64,000 nt of DNA, from assembly GCF_049615385.1 (NCBI RefSeq), contig NZ_JBMZFL010000001.1. The stretch is one strand, 5' to 3'. The stretch's first letter is position 1, and every line of letters begins with the position of its first letter. A model generated the notes under the pieces. The model saw only the letters and a list, made by a program, of their open reading frames with translations. It was not told where the DNA came from and searched no databases. Of the stretch, positions 26,101 through 34,519 are shown piece by piece. This DNA comes from Aequoribacter sp049615385. Lineage in GTDB: Bacteria; Pseudomonadota; Gammaproteobacteria; Pseudomonadales; Halieaceae. The position numbers and the translations under genes are program-made.

Positions 26101-27024
26101 ACCAGTTACGAGATTCAGAAGCTCAGAGACAATCCAGAATGCGCCGAGCAAGAATACGAAGGTATTCGGGCAGATGACCCCGGAATGTCGGTGCGCCTGA
26201 CCTTTGATCAAAATGATGACATCGCGGCGCCCTACCTAAACGTCAAGATGAAACCCAAATTCGCCATCTTGCGTGAGCAGGGTGTTAATGGTCAGGTAGA
26301 GATGGCGGCAGCCTTCGATCGCGCTGGATTTGACGCGGTTGACGTGCACATGAGCGACTTGGTCTCTGGTAGACGCAGCCTTGGGGACTTCAAGGGCTTG
26401 GTGGCCTGTGGAGGTTTCTCGTTTGGTGATGTGTTGGATGCAGGGTCTGGTTGGGCTAAGTCCATTCTGTTTAACCAAGCGCTGTCGGATCAATTTCAAG
26501 CGTTTTTCGAACGTAATGACACCTTAAGCTTGGGTGTTTGTAACGGCTGTCAGATGCTGTCGCAGTTAGCACCTCTGATCCCCGGCACAACCCACTGGCC
26601 TCGTTTTCGACGCAATACCTCTGAACAGTTCGAAGCGCGCGTTGCACTGGTGGAAGTGATGGAGTCGCCATCTGTTCTACTTCGAGGGATGCAGGGTAGT
26701 GTCATGCCTATCGCGGTGGCTCATGGTGAAGGACGCGCTCAGTGGTTTGACGTAAATAGTCAGGCTCAAGCCTTGAATTCCCGATTAGTCAGCCTCAGGT
26801 ATGTAGACAATGATCTTCGCGCAACCGAGGTGTACCCGAGCAATCCAAACGGGTCGCCAGAGGGTGTGACCGGATTTTGCAGTGACGACGGCAGAGTTAC
26901 GATCATGATGCCACACCCTGAGCGGGTGTTTAGAGCGATTCAAAACTCGTGGTGTCCGACGGACTGGCAAGAGGATGGCGCCTGGATGCGTTTGTTCAGG
27001 AATGCCAGGGTGTGGATGGATTAA
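23164..27024 (+). CDS. purL: Phosphoribosylformylglycinamidine synthase, single-chain PurL
   Basis: The 1286-residue enzyme makes FGAM from FGAR, glutamine and ATP in purine synthesis. It has the long proteobacterial layout: an N-terminal PurS-like domain, a linker, two AIRS-type ATP-binding halves and a C-terminal glutamine amidotransferase. Visible parts include NSEHCRHKIFNA in the linker/active domain and KVETHNHPTAIAPFPGAGTG for ATP binding. GLTIPVGKDSMSM lies in the second half, and the amidotransferase Cys is in LGVCNGCQML with HGEGRAQW following. Start ATG 23164 (MLILRGGAALSAFR) fits the family. The next gene, secD, begins 90 bases later. Confidence 0.96.
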   Translation: MLILRGGAALSAFRVAKINDQLASDQSPVRVDSTYYAYLVQLKSDLSEQSQRVLMDLLAAEDLVDTQSNAQVCVVSPRLGTISPWSSKATDIAKHCDIHAVARIERALVFELDGDIANCAIPEVLYDRMTESAVTSWSGLDAFFAAAEPAAMTSVDILSHGRPALEQANKTLGLALAEDEIDYLVESFQGLQRNPSDVELMMFAQANSEHCRHKIFNASWTIDGVDQPNSLFGMIRNTYNLAGDNVLSAYSDNAAVVKGTEAYRFYPNPATGSYTATLEPVHLLMKVETHNHPTAIAPFPGAGTGSGGEIRDEGAVGRGSKPKVGLTGFSVSGLNLQQFPRPWDSDYGKPSRIVSALDIMLEGPIGGAAFNNEFGRPNLSGYFRSFELNVTQDGENCVYGYHKPIMIAGGYGNIREEHVEKGAFSAGAHLIVLGGPAMQIGLGGGAASSMASGSSAEDLDFASVQRQNPEMERRCQEVIDRCWQLGESNPIAFIHDVGAGGLSNALPELVKDGGRGGRFQLRDVPNDESSMSPLALWCNESQERYVLAVEPENLDVFRAFCERERCPFAVVGVATEEQHIAVSDGYFDNTPVDLPMSVLFGKPPKMHRSVTRQSAIATGLDIQCTFADALDRVLTHPTVASKSFLITIGDRSITGMVAQDQMVGPWQVPVADCAITTVDYKGYAGEAMAMGERTPVALISGPASGRLAVAEAITNLAGTQIGKLSDIKLSANWMCAAGYRDHDAILYDTVEAVGMQFCPELGLTIPVGKDSMSMRTVWSDGEDKSVTAPVSLIISAFTPVTDVRRTVTPQLTPDVDAPILLLDLGRGANRLGGSVLAQSFGQLGDRCPDIDANSVRALFELIQWAVSEGVLHAYHDRSDGGALVSVLEMAFAGHAGLELSLPVSSDQLLGAAFSEEIGAVVQVKADRADAFVSRCKAMGLEDCIVPLGFANNSDDITVAVEEGIVLAESRTTLQKLWARTSYEIQKLRDNPECAEQEYEGIRADDPGMSVRLTFDQNDDIAAPYLNVKMKPKFAILREQGVNGQVEMAAAFDRAGFDAVDVHMSDLVSGRRSLGDFKGLVACGGFSFGDVLDAGSGWAKSILFNQALSDQFQAFFERNDTLSLGVCNGCQMLSQLAPLIPGTTHWPRFRRNTSEQFEARVALVEVMESPSVLLRGMQGSVMPIAVAHGEGRAQWFDVNSQAQALNSRLVSLRYVDNDLRATEVYPSNPNGSPEGVTGFCSDDGRVTIMMPHPERVFRAIQNSWCPTDWQEDGAWMRLFRNARVWMD

Positions 27025-27113
27025 AACAACAATGGGGTAGGCAGAGCCTGCCCGTAATTCGGGCGGCAAACGGTCAGTGTCGTGAAGTGAGTCAATAATT
27101 CTATGAGTAAGCT

Positions 27114-28997
27114 ATGTTAAACCGTTATTCCCTCTGGAAAAATCTGCTGGTTTTGGTGTTTGTGCTGTTTGGGTTTGTCTATGCAGCCCCAAATCTTTAT
27201 GCACCTGACCCTGCAATTCAGATAACGAGCGCAAGCAGCGGCCAAGCGATTACCGATGCTACCTTGAAGCGTGCTCTGGAAGCCTTAGAGGATGCCGATA
27301 TCCAACACTTTGGCGAATCGATTTCGGACAATGGTCGCAACGCACTAATTCGTCTGAGTGCTGCAGATCAACAGCTCGTGGGTCAGGCGCGTATCGCTCG
27401 GGCCTTGGGAGACGGTTACATTGTGGCTCTGAACTTGGCGCCCACCACGCCAAAATGGTTGACCGACTTGGGTGCTCAACCAATGAAATTAGGCCTAGAT
27501 CTGAGCGGTGGTGTGCACTTCAAACTTGAAGTCGACGTCGATGCTGCCCTGGAGCGCAGGCATGAGTATTATTTGACTGCGGTCAAAAAACTGTTGCGAG
27601 AAAACCGTATCAGAAGTTTGGTAGATTTGGACGAGCAGGGCGCCGTTGTCTCCCAGTACGGTAGCGAGCAGGAACGGGAAGACGCGCGCAGCGCCATTGC
27701 AGAGGAAATGCCTGAGCTTATGCTTGACCGTCTCGACGAGCAAGAAGGCCAATTTGGTTTGAAAGTCAGCATGACCGAGCAGGCAAAAGCACAGCTCGTT
27801 GACTACGCGGTAGCGCAGAACCTTACGACCCTGCGTAATCGAGTGAATGAGCTGGGTGTTTCCGAGCCGCTGGTACAGCGCCAGGGGCGTAATCGTATTG
27901 TGGTCGAACTCCCGGGTATCCAAGATACCGCCGAAGCGAAGCGTATTTTGGGTAAAGTAGCGAACCTAGAATTTCGCTTGGTTGCCAGCAGTAATGCACG
28001 GCCCTCGGAAAAACAGCGGTTCGAATACCGTAGCGAAGATCGTTTAGGTATGAGCGAGTGGTTGGAGCGTGACGTGATCATAACCGGTGAGCGCGTATCC
28101 AATGCAGCAGCAGGATTTGATCAAAACGGCCGCCCCAATGTGAGCATTAGCCTCGATAGTGAGGGGGGTACGCTCATGTCGCGAGCGACTCGCAATAATG
28201 TTAAGCGTCGCATGGGGGTTCTGTTTATTGAGCGTAAATACAAGACTTCCTATGATGTCGCGGCCGATGGCAGCGATGTTATTACAAAAATACCTTACGA
28301 TGAAAAACGGATTCTGACAGCTCCCGTTATCCAGCAAGCCTTGGGAGCTCAGTTTCAGATAACAGGGCTAGACAGCCCGTTAGAGGCGAGCGAGCTGGCT
28401 TTGATGTTGCGCGCTGGAGCTTTGGCGGCCCCCATCTCGTTTGTTGAAGAGCGCACAGTCGGGCCATCGCTTGGGGCAGAGAATATCGAGTTGGGCGTAA
28501 AATCAGTGCAGCTTGGCCTGGCCCTAGTCGTTATTTTTATGTTGTTCTACTACCGCGCCTTCGGTGCTGTGGCGGTTGTCGCTCTGACCTGCAACCTCGT
28601 ATTACTGCTGGCGTTTATGTCCTTGTTGGGGGCGACACTGACGCTCCCTGGTATTGCGGGTATTGTTCTTACGGTCGGTATGGCCGTGGACGCCAACGTG
28701 CTGATCTTTTCGAGGATTCGAGAGGAGTTGAATGGCGGATCTAGTGCCCAGATGGCCATTCACAAAGGCTTTGAGCAGGCCTTAAGTACGATCTTAGATG
28801 CGAATATCACCACACTGATCGTCGCTGTTATCCTTTATGCAGTGGGCACGGGTCCAATCAAAGGATTTGCCGTTACGCTGTCACTCGGCATTTTGACGTC
28901 GATGTTTACCGCGATCATTGGAACTAGGGCCTTAATTAATTTGATTTACGGTGGTCGCAAAGTTAAGACCCTGTCGATTGGGGGAGTCGCAAAATGA
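27114..28997 (+). CDS. secD: Protein translocase subunit SecD
   Basis: A 627-residue inner-membrane protein that, with SecF, uses the proton gradient to pull exported proteins into the periplasm. The first membrane segment is at 10-25. The conserved D1 motif (LGLDLSGGVHFKLEVD) follows near residue 125. A large periplasmic domain spans about 130-455, and five more segments complete the protein, including the TVGMAVDANVLIFSRIREEL motif. The gene overlaps secF by 4 bases (ATGA). yajC and tgt, which usually precede secD, are absent; purL is upstream instead. Confidence 0.95.
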   Translation: MLNRYSLWKNLLVLVFVLFGFVYAAPNLYAPDPAIQITSASSGQAITDATLKRALEALEDADIQHFGESISDNGRNALIRLSAADQQLVGQARIARALGDGYIVALNLAPTTPKWLTDLGAQPMKLGLDLSGGVHFKLEVDVDAALERRHEYYLTAVKKLLRENRIRSLVDLDEQGAVVSQYGSEQEREDARSAIAEEMPELMLDRLDEQEGQFGLKVSMTEQAKAQLVDYAVAQNLTTLRNRVNELGVSEPLVQRQGRNRIVVELPGIQDTAEAKRILGKVANLEFRLVASSNARPSEKQRFEYRSEDRLGMSEWLERDVIITGERVSNAAAGFDQNGRPNVSISLDSEGGTLMSRATRNNVKRRMGVLFIERKYKTSYDVAADGSDVITKIPYDEKRILTAPVIQQALGAQFQITGLDSPLEASELALMLRAGALAAPISFVEERTVGPSLGAENIELGVKSVQLGLALVVIFMLFYYRAFGAVAVVALTCNLVLLLAFMSLLGATLTLPGIAGIVLTVGMAVDANVLIFSRIREELNGGSSAQMAIHKGFEQALSTILDANITTLIVAVILYAVGTGPIKGFAVTLSLGILTSMFTAIIGTRALINLIYGGRKVKTLSIGGVAK

Positions 28998-29908
28998 AGA
29001 TTATTGACTTTATGGCATGGCGCCGTTTGGCCGCAGGGTTATCAATTGCCTTAATTCTGGCAAGTGTCGTCTCGCTCGGTGTTAAGGAGTTGAGCTGGGG
29101 GCTAGATTTTACTGGGGGCACCTTAGTCGAAGTTGAATACGCCGACTCGGCAGATTTGACCGTTATCCGTCAGACCCTGCAGTCGCGTGGTTACGAGGGG
29201 GCGATCGTGGTGAGCTTCGGGACCGATCGTGACGTGCTAATTCGCTTGCCTGCAGGTACCTCTGATGAGCAAGGTGCGGCCTTGTTGGGTATTTTACAAA
29301 GCGAGTCTAAGGTTGATGTAGAGTTGCGGCGGATCGAATTCGTCGGCCCTCAAGTCGGCGAGGAACTTCGTGAGCAGGGTGGATTAGCGATGCTGTTGGC
29401 GCTTGGCTTGGTGATGCTCTACATTGCCTTTCGGTTTCAGTTCAAGTTTGCGCTAGGTGCCGTGGGTGCCTTAGCTCATGACGTCATTATCGTGTTGGGC
29501 TTCTTTTCGCTGTTTGATTTAGAGTTTGACTTAACGGTGTTAGCCGCGATTCTAGCGGTCATAGGGTACTCTCTGAACGACACCATTGTGGTCAGCGATC
29601 GTATTCGTGAAAATTTCCGCAAGTTACGTCGTACAGATCCATTGGAAGTGATCAATCAGTCGTTAAGCGAGACCTTAGGTCGGACCTTGGTCACCTCCTT
29701 GACAACCTTGCTGGTACTGATTTCGTTGGCCCTTGTAGGCGGCGAAATGATTCATGGTTTTGCGCTGGCGCTGTTGGTTGGTGTTGTTGTGGGTACGTAC
29801 TCGTCGATTTACGTCGCCGCGAATTTGCTGGTCGGTTTGGGTGTCAGTAAAGAAGACCTGATTATTCCGGTTCCTGAGGGTGAGGAAGATCTGGCTTTAG
29901 AGCCCTAG
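28994..29908 (+). CDS. secF: Protein translocase subunit SecF
   Basis: A 304-residue partner of SecD with six membrane segments. The N-terminal motif GLDFTGGTLVEV and the intramembrane AAILAVIGYSLNDTIVVSDRIREN, the SecF counterpart of the SecD motif, are both present. Its ATG overlaps the secD stop (ATGA), indicating coupled translation. A hairpin at 29927-29952 follows the stop, between it and the convergent suhB. Confidence 0.95.
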   Translation: MKIIDFMAWRRLAAGLSIALILASVVSLGVKELSWGLDFTGGTLVEVEYADSADLTVIRQTLQSRGYEGAIVVSFGTDRDVLIRLPAGTSDEQGAALLGILQSESKVDVELRRIEFVGPQVGEELREQGGLAMLLALGLVMLYIAFRFQFKFALGAVGALAHDVIIVLGFFSLFDLEFDLTVLAAILAVIGYSLNDTIVVSDRIRENFRKLRRTDPLEVINQSLSETLGRTLVTSLTTLLVLISLALVGGEMIHGFALALLVGVVVGTYSSIYVAANLLVGLGVSKEDLIIPVPEGEEDLALEP

Positions 29909-29926
29909 CTCTGAGTAAGTGTGACG

Positions 29927-29952
29927 GGTCTGACGCTTTTCGACGTCAGACC
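29927..29952. terminator. Hairpin between secF and suhB
   Basis: GGTCTGACG (29927-29935) and CGTCAGACC (29944-29952) form a perfect 9-bp stem with an 8-nt loop. It lies between the convergent stops of secF and suhB. No uninterrupted T tract follows on either strand, only ACTTTTGTT farther on for the plus strand. It could end transcription weakly from secDF or protect 3' ends. Confidence 0.5.
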
Positions 29953-29966
29953 TAAGTGCACTTTTG

Positions 29967-30764
29967 TTAGCCCTTTGCTTTGGACGCAACGATCTGCAGC
30001 ACGGCTTTGAATGCCCGCGGATTGCCAGCGACGATGTTCCCAGATTCCATGAACTTTTCGCCACCATCAAAGTCGCTAACTAAACCGCCAGCTTCTTTTA
30101 TCAATAACACGCCGGCCGCCATGTCCCAGGGTGCGAGACCCATTTCCCAGAATGCATCCAATCGTCCTGCCGCTACATAGGCCAGGTCTAAGGAGGCAGC
30201 GCCTGCGCGACGAATACCGGCGCATCTCGAAGCAATTTCAGCCAAGGCGGCCGAGTAAGTGGACAGGTGTTCTGCGCAGTGGCCTTTAAAGGGAATGCCC
30301 GTACCCACTAGAGCCGACTCTAGGCCTTGAGTATTAGAAACCCGCATGCGGCGCCCGTTAAACTGTGCTCCGCGTCCTCGCGAGGCGGTAAATTCCTCGC
30401 GCAATACAGGGTTGTGAACGACAGCGTGCTCGAGTTTGCCTTTGTAAGTGCAGGCAATCGAAACGGCGTAGTGCGGGATGCCTCTGAGGTAATTCGTGGT
30501 TCCGTCTAGCGGGTCGATAATCCAGACGTGTTCGGCTTCTTCGGGACCTGTTCGCCCCGATTCTTCACCGATGAAAGCGTGATCGGGATACATCTTCGCA
30601 AGTTGCTGAATAATCTCTCGTTCTGCGTTGCGATCGACTTCTGAGACGAAGTCATTGGTGCCTTTACTGTCGACTGGAAGGCGATCAAGTTCATCCGCTG
30701 CGCGGGCGATCATATCGCCGGCCTTGCGCGCTGCGCGCAAGGCAATACTGACCATTGGTTCCAT
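29967..30764 (-). CDS. suhB: Inositol-1-monophosphatase family protein SuhB
   Basis: ATG 30764 (MEPMVSIALRAARKAG) aligns with the E. coli SuhB start; the frame is open 20 codons farther, but those look like leader sequence. The 265-residue protein has the metal site of the family: Glu67 in GEESG, and Asp84 and Asp87 in WIIDPLDGTTN. The second motif is WDMAAGVLLIKEAGG. It hydrolyses inositol-1-phosphate in vitro and also acts in ribosomal RNA antitermination complexes in E. coli. As in E. coli, it is divergent from trmJ. Confidence 0.93.
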   Translation of the reverse strand: MEPMVSIALRAARKAGDMIARAADELDRLPVDSKGTNDFVSEVDRNAEREIIQQLAKMYPDHAFIGEESGRTGPEEAEHVWIIDPLDGTTNYLRGIPHYAVSIACTYKGKLEHAVVHNPVLREEFTASRGRGAQFNGRRMRVSNTQGLESALVGTGIPFKGHCAEHLSTYSAALAEIASRCAGIRRAGAASLDLAYVAAGRLDAFWEMGLAPWDMAAGVLLIKEAGGLVSDFDGGEKFMESGNIVAGNPRAFKAVLQIVASKAKG

Positions 30765-30871
30765 GGTGTTACGGTCCTGCTGAATTGAGCGCGAGAGTAT
30801 ACCAGCGCTGCTGCTCCTTCGCACTGAGAAAACTGGTACACTTTGCCACTAATTTAGCCGCGAGAATTGCA

Positions 30872-31648
30872 ATGTTTGAGTCTATGCGTATTGTGTTGGT
30901 GGAGCCATCGCATCCCGGTAACATCGGTGGCGTTGCCCGCGCCATGAAAAACATGGGGTTTACGAATCTGGTTTTAGTTGCGCCGCGTCGCTTTCCAGAT
31001 GAAGAGGCGACATGGCGAGCGGCTTCTGCGGCCGATGTGTTGGATGGAGCAAGGGTGGTGGCCACCGTTGAGGAAGCCATCGAAGATTGTCATTTTGTGG
31101 TGGGAACGAGCGCGCGCGAGCGACGCATTCCCTGGCCGATATTAGACTCGCGGCGCGCGGCGTTGCAAATCAGAAGCGAGGCCGCAATGGGGCAGGTCGC
31201 GATGTTGTTTGGACGTGAGGACAGGGGCTTAACCAACGACGAGCTTAAACTGTGCGATTTGCATGTAAACGTGCCTACCGATGAGGCCTACCGCTCACTG
31301 AATCTAGCGATGGCGGTGCAAATTTTGTGTTATGAGCTGCGAATGCAGACCTTGTATGACAGTTTGCCGGAGCGCGCCGATGAGGAATGGGACGCCCCGT
31401 TTGCCACTAAAGAGGCAATGCAGCGCTTTTATGAGCATTTGGAACAAACCTTGATCGACATCGAATTTCTGGATCCGAGTGCACCCCGTCAGTTGATGAC
31501 TCGATTGCAGCGGCTTTACAACCGAATGCGTATCGATGAAATGGAGCTCAACATTTTACGAGGTATGTTGACCGAAACGCAAAAAGTGGTGTTCGAACGC
31601 AGTGCACTTCGCGCGAAACTTGAGCAAAAGACCGATGACGATGAGTAA
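30872..31648 (+). CDS. trmJ: tRNA (cytidine/uridine-2'-O-)-methyltransferase TrmJ
   Basis: ATG 30872 (MFESMRIVLVEPSHPGNIGG) starts the family-conserved region, giving 258 residues; the frame is open from 30755, but those residues are not conserved in character. The SPOUT fold is seen in VEPSHPGNIGGVARAMKNMGF (motif 1), MLFGREDRGLTNDEL (motif 2) and PTDEAYRSLNLAMAVQILCYE (motif 3, knot). TrmJ methylates the ribose at position 32 of tRNAs. Its 3' end overlaps the iscS start by 14 bases, so the two are probably translated together. Confidence 0.93.
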   Translation: MFESMRIVLVEPSHPGNIGGVARAMKNMGFTNLVLVAPRRFPDEEATWRAASAADVLDGARVVATVEEAIEDCHFVVGTSARERRIPWPILDSRRAALQIRSEAAMGQVAMLFGREDRGLTNDELKLCDLHVNVPTDEAYRSLNLAMAVQILCYELRMQTLYDSLPERADEEWDAPFATKEAMQRFYEHLEQTLIDIEFLDPSAPRQLMTRLQRLYNRMRIDEMELNILRGMLTETQKVVFERSALRAKLEQKTDDDE

Positions 31649-32801
31649 TAAGCCAATTTACCTAGATTATTTAGCGACCACGCCGATTGCACCCGAAGTG
31701 AGAGATGCAATGCTTGGGTGCCTTGACGAGACGGGGGATTTTGGCAACCCGGCATCGCGGACCCATGTCTATGGATGGCAAGCGGAGCATCGCGTAGAAA
31801 TCGCTAGGGGTGCCATTGCAGATTTGATTGGTGCTGATTCGCGCGAAATTATTTTTACCTCGGGCGCAACCGAAGCGAATAATCTTGCGATCAAGGGTGT
31901 GTTCGAGGCGTTCCATTATGAAGGTCACTTTGTGACTAGTGCGATTGAGCACAAGGCCGTGTTAGACCCTGCTAATCAGTTGCAACGCAAAGGGGTTGGC
32001 GTGTCGTTTTTGCCCGCAACTAAAGAAGGTTTGATGGATGTCGATGCATTGGAACGCTCATTGCGTGACGAAACCAAGCTGGTATCAATTATGTGGGTCA
32101 ATAATGAACTGGGCACGGTTAACCCGATCAAAGAAATTGCTCAGCTGGTCAAGTCTAGGGGCATCTTATTGCACGTCGATGCTGCCCAAGCTGTGGGGAA
32201 ACTGCCAATCAATTTGGCCGATGTGCCGGTCGACTTCATGTCGCTGTCGGGTCACAAGCTGTATGGACCAAAAGGTATTGGTGCTCTGTTTGTGCGTCGA
32301 GGTGCGACACCAGCCCCGGTAGCCCAAATTCACGGTGGTGGACATGAACGAGGCTTTCGCAGTGGCACTTTGCCGACTCATCAGATAGCAGGTTTCGGCG
32401 CGGCTGCAAAGCTTGTCAGCGATCGCTGGGAGGAAGATCAAGCACACTATGCCAGCTTGGGCGGCTACATGACTCAGCGTCTGCTCGGGCTCGAGGGAAC
32501 TACGCTAAACGGGAGTTTAACGACCAGGTTGCCGCAGGCCGCAAATGTATCTTTTGATGGGGTAGAGGGTGAGGCCCTGCTATCTGCGCTGGTGGGGCTG
32601 GCGATTTCTTCAGGATCGGCCTGCAACTCAGCTGTCATGAAACCGTCTCACGTGCTCTTGGGTATTGGGGCGGGGCGCGCGCGTGCCGACAGTGCACTTC
32701 GGTTTAGCCTCGGGCGCTCGACGCGTCGCGAAGATATCGATGCGGCGATCGATGAACTTGACGCTACTCTTCGGATGTTGCGCGGTAAGCCTTTGGATTA
32801 A
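31635..32801 (+). CDS. iscS: Cysteine desulfurase, IscS type, short C-terminus
   Basis: ATG 31635 lies inside the end of trmJ; ATG 31641 is an alternative. The 388-residue PLP enzyme takes sulfur from cysteine as a protein persulfide. The PLP Lys is K208 in SGHKLYGPKG and the active Cys is C330 in SSGSACNSA, on the long mobile loop of the group I (IscS/NifS) enzymes. HGGGHERGFRSGTLPTHQI is strongly IscS-like. The protein ends at LRMLRGKPLD and lacks the last ~16-20 residues that in E. coli IscS help bind IscU. No iscR, iscU or iscA gene lies nearby, so its main job here may be tRNA thiolation. Confidence 0.88.
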   Translation: MTMSNKPIYLDYLATTPIAPEVRDAMLGCLDETGDFGNPASRTHVYGWQAEHRVEIARGAIADLIGADSREIIFTSGATEANNLAIKGVFEAFHYEGHFVTSAIEHKAVLDPANQLQRKGVGVSFLPATKEGLMDVDALERSLRDETKLVSIMWVNNELGTVNPIKEIAQLVKSRGILLHVDAAQAVGKLPINLADVPVDFMSLSGHKLYGPKGIGALFVRRGATPAPVAQIHGGGHERGFRSGTLPTHQIAGFGAAAKLVSDRWEEDQAHYASLGGYMTQRLLGLEGTTLNGSLTTRLPQAANVSFDGVEGEALLSALVGLAISSGSACNSAVMKPSHVLLGIGAGRARADSALRFSLGRSTRREDIDAAIDELDATLRMLRGKPLD

Positions 32802-32871
32802 CGAAGAAAATTAGGCGCATCGAATGGTAAAAAAACCAGAGTGTTAAGGTGCGCGACGTGGCCAAAGTCCG

Positions 32872-32904
32872 TATAATACGCGGCCAACTCGGGGTGCCCC
32901 CGAG
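32872..32904 (+). promoter_or_regulatory. Probable ndk promoter -10 box and leader hairpin
   Basis: A perfect TATAAT lies at 32872-32877, 62 bases before the ndk ATG; no good -35 box is placed upstream. In the resulting leader, CTCGGGG (32888-32894) and CCCCGAG (32898-32904) form a 7-bp stem with a 3-nt loop. No T tract follows, so it is not a terminator. It may stabilise the 5' end. The ribosome-binding site is near CTTGGAG at 32926-32932. Confidence 0.55.
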
Positions 32905-32939
32905 CCCGATATTGAATTAAACGACTTGGAGTAGTACCA

Positions 32940-33368
32940 ATGGCAGTAGAACGCACTTTATCTATCGTTAAACCCGATGCAGTCGGCAAAAATGTCATCG
33001 GCGAGATTTACTCTCGTTTCGAATCTAATGGCCTGAAAGTTGTTGCTGCGAAAATGGTGCGTTTGACCGATGCCACCGCTGGTGGATTTTATGCTGAGCA
33101 TAAAGAGCGTCCATTTTTTCCAGACTTGATCGAGTTTATGACATCAGGCCCTGTTATGGTACAGGTGCTCGAAGGTGAAAATGCCGTGATGAAAAACCGT
33201 GAACTGATGGGAGCCACCAACCCAAAAGAAGCAGCGGCGGGTACGATTCGCGCCGACTTTGCGCAATCCATTGACGCCAATGCGGTACACGGTTCAGATT
33301 CTCTGGCTTCGGCCGAGCGCGAGATCAACTACTTTTTCGCGCAAACGGAACTGTGCGATCGCGCCTAA
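32940..33368 (+). CDS. ndk: Nucleoside diphosphate kinase
   Basis: The 142-residue enzyme transfers the gamma phosphate between nucleoside triphosphates and diphosphates. The phospho-histidine is His117 in NAVHGSDS; the N-terminal ERTLSIVKPDAV and the KERPFF segment are diagnostic. It is cytosolic. The stop TAA overlaps the rlmN ATG by one base (TAATG). It probably has its own promoter at 32872, starting a transcript that may run through the rlmN-der block. Confidence 0.97.
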   Translation: MAVERTLSIVKPDAVGKNVIGEIYSRFESNGLKVVAAKMVRLTDATAGGFYAEHKERPFFPDLIEFMTSGPVMVQVLEGENAVMKNRELMGATNPKEAAAGTIRADFAQSIDANAVHGSDSLASAEREINYFFAQTELCDRA

Positions 33369-34519
33369 TGGTTACTGATACGCTTCCTGTTGCCCGCGAT
33401 TCACGAGTGAATTTGCTCGGGTTGACCCGCGCGCAGATGGAAGCGTTTTTCGCAGAGTGTGGAGAAAAATCTTTTCGCGCTCAACAGGTCATGAAATGGA
33501 TCCATCACCACGGGGTGTGTGATTTCGAGGCAATGACCAACTTGTCAAAATCGCTTCGGGCCAAACTCGGCGAGCGCGCTTGTGTTCGGCCGCCCGAAGT
33601 CGTCAGCCGTCACGATTCGGCCGACGGGACTCGCAAGTGGCTCGTCCGCTCTATCGCAGGTGGTTTGGTCGAATCCGTTTTAATTCCCGATGGTGATCGT
33701 GCAACCTTGTGTGTTTCTTCGCAGGTCGGATGCAGCTTGGATTGTAGTTTTTGCTCGACCGGGAAGCAGGGTTTTGAACGAGACCTCACAGCCTCGGATA
33801 TCATCGGCCAAGTGTGGCTTGCGATTGACTCCTTCGACGCATTTGAACCCGGCAAAGATCGCGTCGTGACCAATGTCGTCATGATGGGGATGGGTGAACC
33901 TCTGCTCAACTTTGACGCGGTGGTCTCGGCCATGGATCTTATGATGGACGATCTGGCTTACGGATTGTCAAAACGCCGCGTAACGCTGAGCACCTCGGGC
34001 GTGGTGCCCGCACTAGACAAGCTAGCGGAGGTAAGTTGTGTGAGTCTGGCGGTGTCTTTGCACGCGCCCAATGACGCCCTGCGCAACCAGTTGGTACCCA
34101 TAAACAAGAAGTATCCTATCGCCGAATTGCTGGCGAGCGCGCAGCGTTACCTCGATGCGCAAAACGATCGGAAACGCGTGGTTACCATAGAGTATACCTT
34201 GATCGCCGGTGTGAATGATCAGCCAGAGCACGCACGCGAACTGGCAGTGTTGCTGAAAAATTTCCCCTGCAAGATTAACCTCATCCCATTTAATGCGTTT
34301 CCTGGTTCGTCTTACCAGCGGCCGAGTGGGAATGCTGTGTCACGGTTTTGGCAGATCTTGATTGATGCTGGGTTTATCGTCACTGTCCGCACAACGCGGG
34401 GAGATGATATCAGCGCTGCTTGTGGTCAGTTGGTGGGTGATGTTGTTGATCGAACGAAGCGATCGCAGCGGCATAAGGCCGCGTTGGAGGGCCACCTTGA
34501 GGTGGTAGAGGTCAGCTGA
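33368..34519 (+). CDS. rlmN: Dual-specificity rRNA/tRNA m2A methyltransferase RlmN
   Basis: ATG 33368 shares its A with the ndk stop. The 383-residue radical-SAM enzyme methylates C2 of A2503 in 23S rRNA and A37 in some tRNAs. The Fe-S cluster cysteines are C122, C126 and C129 in GCSLDCSFCSTG. The C-terminal TRGDDISAACGQL holds the cysteine that carries the methyl group. MGMGEPLLNFDAV is the GEP motif for SAM. Its TGA overlaps the pilF ATG by one base. Ribosome assembly and tRNA accuracy are its expected roles. Confidence 0.96.
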   Translation: MVTDTLPVARDSRVNLLGLTRAQMEAFFAECGEKSFRAQQVMKWIHHHGVCDFEAMTNLSKSLRAKLGERACVRPPEVVSRHDSADGTRKWLVRSIAGGLVESVLIPDGDRATLCVSSQVGCSLDCSFCSTGKQGFERDLTASDIIGQVWLAIDSFDAFEPGKDRVVTNVVMMGMGEPLLNFDAVVSAMDLMMDDLAYGLSKRRVTLSTSGVVPALDKLAEVSCVSLAVSLHAPNDALRNQLVPINKKYPIAELLASAQRYLDAQNDRKRVVTIEYTLIAGVNDQPEHARELAVLLKNFPCKINLIPFNAFPGSSYQRPSGNAVSRFWQILIDAGFIVTVRTTRGDDISAACGQLVGDVVDRTKRSQRHKAALEGHLEVVEVS

